DNA of 7,614 bases. Origin: Lachnocurva sp045579705 (GTDB lineage Bacteria > Bacillota > Clostridia > Lachnospirales > Lachnospiraceae). Within the stretch, counting starts at the first letter, position 1. The number at the start of each line of letters is the position of its first letter. Location: the NCBI GenBank assembly GCA_045579705.1, contig JAZNMP010000006.1, positions 1 through 7,614 of the forward strand, read 5' to 3'. Under the pieces are notes generated by a model. That model did not search any database, was not told the DNA's origin, and saw nothing but the letters and a program-made list of their open reading frames with translations. This document shows positions 7,400-7,614 of this stretch, one piece after another. The translations under genes and the position numbers were made by a program.

Positions 7400-7497
7400 A
7401 TGATAAGTTTTGTAGTCCTCCTATAGAGGCTACTGACTTATCATTTTTTGTTGTGTAGATATTGAACATCCTACTGGATATTCAAATATATATCTAC
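7400..7497 (-). promoter_or_regulatory. Structured 5' leader with two hairpins upstream of the Mbeg1-like gene
   Basis: Read as minus-strand RNA. Hairpin I (7497-7455): GTAGATA pairs with TATCTAC, then a 5-nt bulge, TTGAA with TTCAA, one G-U pair, and ATCC with GGAT around a 4-nt AGTA loop. The G-U pair would be a C-A mismatch in plus-strand RNA, so the fold suits minus-strand transcription. Hairpin II (7444-7400): ATGATAAGT pairs with ACTTATCAT, then GTAG with CTAC and CCTC with GAGG around a 5-nt loop, ending 2 nt before the ribosome binding site. I do not recognise a known riboswitch class. The pairings are seen directly; a regulatory role is inferred. Confidence 0.5.
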
Positions 7498-7513
7498 ATG
7501 GTTGATAAGTTAC

Positions 7514-7541
7514 TTTATAGTCATGGTCCCAGAGGTTACAA
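7514..7541 (-). promoter_or_regulatory. Candidate sigma-A promoter of the Mbeg1-like gene
   Basis: On the minus strand TTGTAA (7541-7536, 4 of 6) is followed after 16 nt by TATAAA (7519-7514, 5 of 6). Initiation would be near 7507, giving a leader of about 120 nt before the ATG at 7385. The rest of the right edge to 7614 shows no gene I can support: only short open frames run to the border on both strands. Confidence 0.5.
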
Positions 7542-7614
7542 TAAGTTCTATAGAAACTGTAGCTATGGTCACTGCTTCACGTCTCCAGCAAAGCTTATGC
7601 TATTGCCAAAAAAG

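Noticed and set aside
7400..7449. Hairpin followed by TTTTTT on the plus strand, resembling a Rho-independent terminator
   Set aside because: No plus-strand gene lies to its left, the stem base is A/T-rich, and the structure makes better sense as leader RNA of the minus-strand gene.
7546..7555. Ten-base palindrome TTCTATAGAA just upstream of the candidate -35 box
   Set aside because: It is short and A/T-rich with no second copy, so it is not enough to call an operator.
7569..7613. Fourteen minus-strand codons ending in TGA at 7571-7569, possibly the tail of an upstream gene
   Set aside because: Too short to show coding character, and no family is recognisable; it remains possible.
7498..7614. 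Plus-strand open frames to the right edge (ATG at 7498 and ATG at 7523)
   Set aside because: Both are under 40 codons, lack a ribosome binding site, and overlap the candidate promoter of the minus-strand gene; two open frames over such a short stretch are expected by chance.

Overview
This window looks like a piece of a low-to-moderate G+C Gram-positive chromosome, most likely a Clostridia member close to Lachnospiraceae. The grounds are the CIRCE-controlled groES-groEL pair, strong AGGAGG-type ribosome binding sites, a DegV-family protein, an Mbeg1-like hydrolase, and a PurA variant of a kind I associate with Lachnospiraceae. The family assignment is from memory, not from a search. Every supported gene is on the minus strand, so the window reads from right to left.

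Reading right to left: (1) 7386-7614 is non-coding as far as I can see. It carries a plausible sigma-A promoter (7514-7541) and a leader of about 120 nt that can fold into two long hairpins next to a strong ribosome binding site. (2) 6288-7385 encodes an Mbeg1-like (DUF2974) alpha/beta-hydrolase protein. The longer start at 7469 is probably wrong. (3) A hairpin overlapping that gene's stop codon, then a promoter and a perfect CIRCE operator, lead into groES (5843-6130) and groEL (4194-5816). These end at a clear Rho-independent terminator (4107-4155). (4) A second cluster follows with short gaps and no visible terminators: a DegV-family lipid-binding protein (3141-4013), purA (1810-3099) and the first 593 codons of a large secreted protein (1-1779) that runs off the left edge.

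The left-edge protein has a signal sequence, an acidic linker, a beta-rich segment and a DNRLRE-type domain. This is the usual front end of WapA/RHS (YD-repeat) cell-wall-associated proteins, many of which are contact-dependent polymorphic toxins. Its repeats, any toxin tip and any immunity gene would lie beyond the left edge.

The groESL block is a heat-shock chaperonin operon repressed by HrcA. The degV-purA-RHS block may be co-transcribed, which would place a secreted surface or toxin protein behind a purine biosynthesis gene. The least ordinary items are the structured leader before the Mbeg1-like gene, the truncated RHS-like gene and its position after purA, and the active-site substitutions in PurA.
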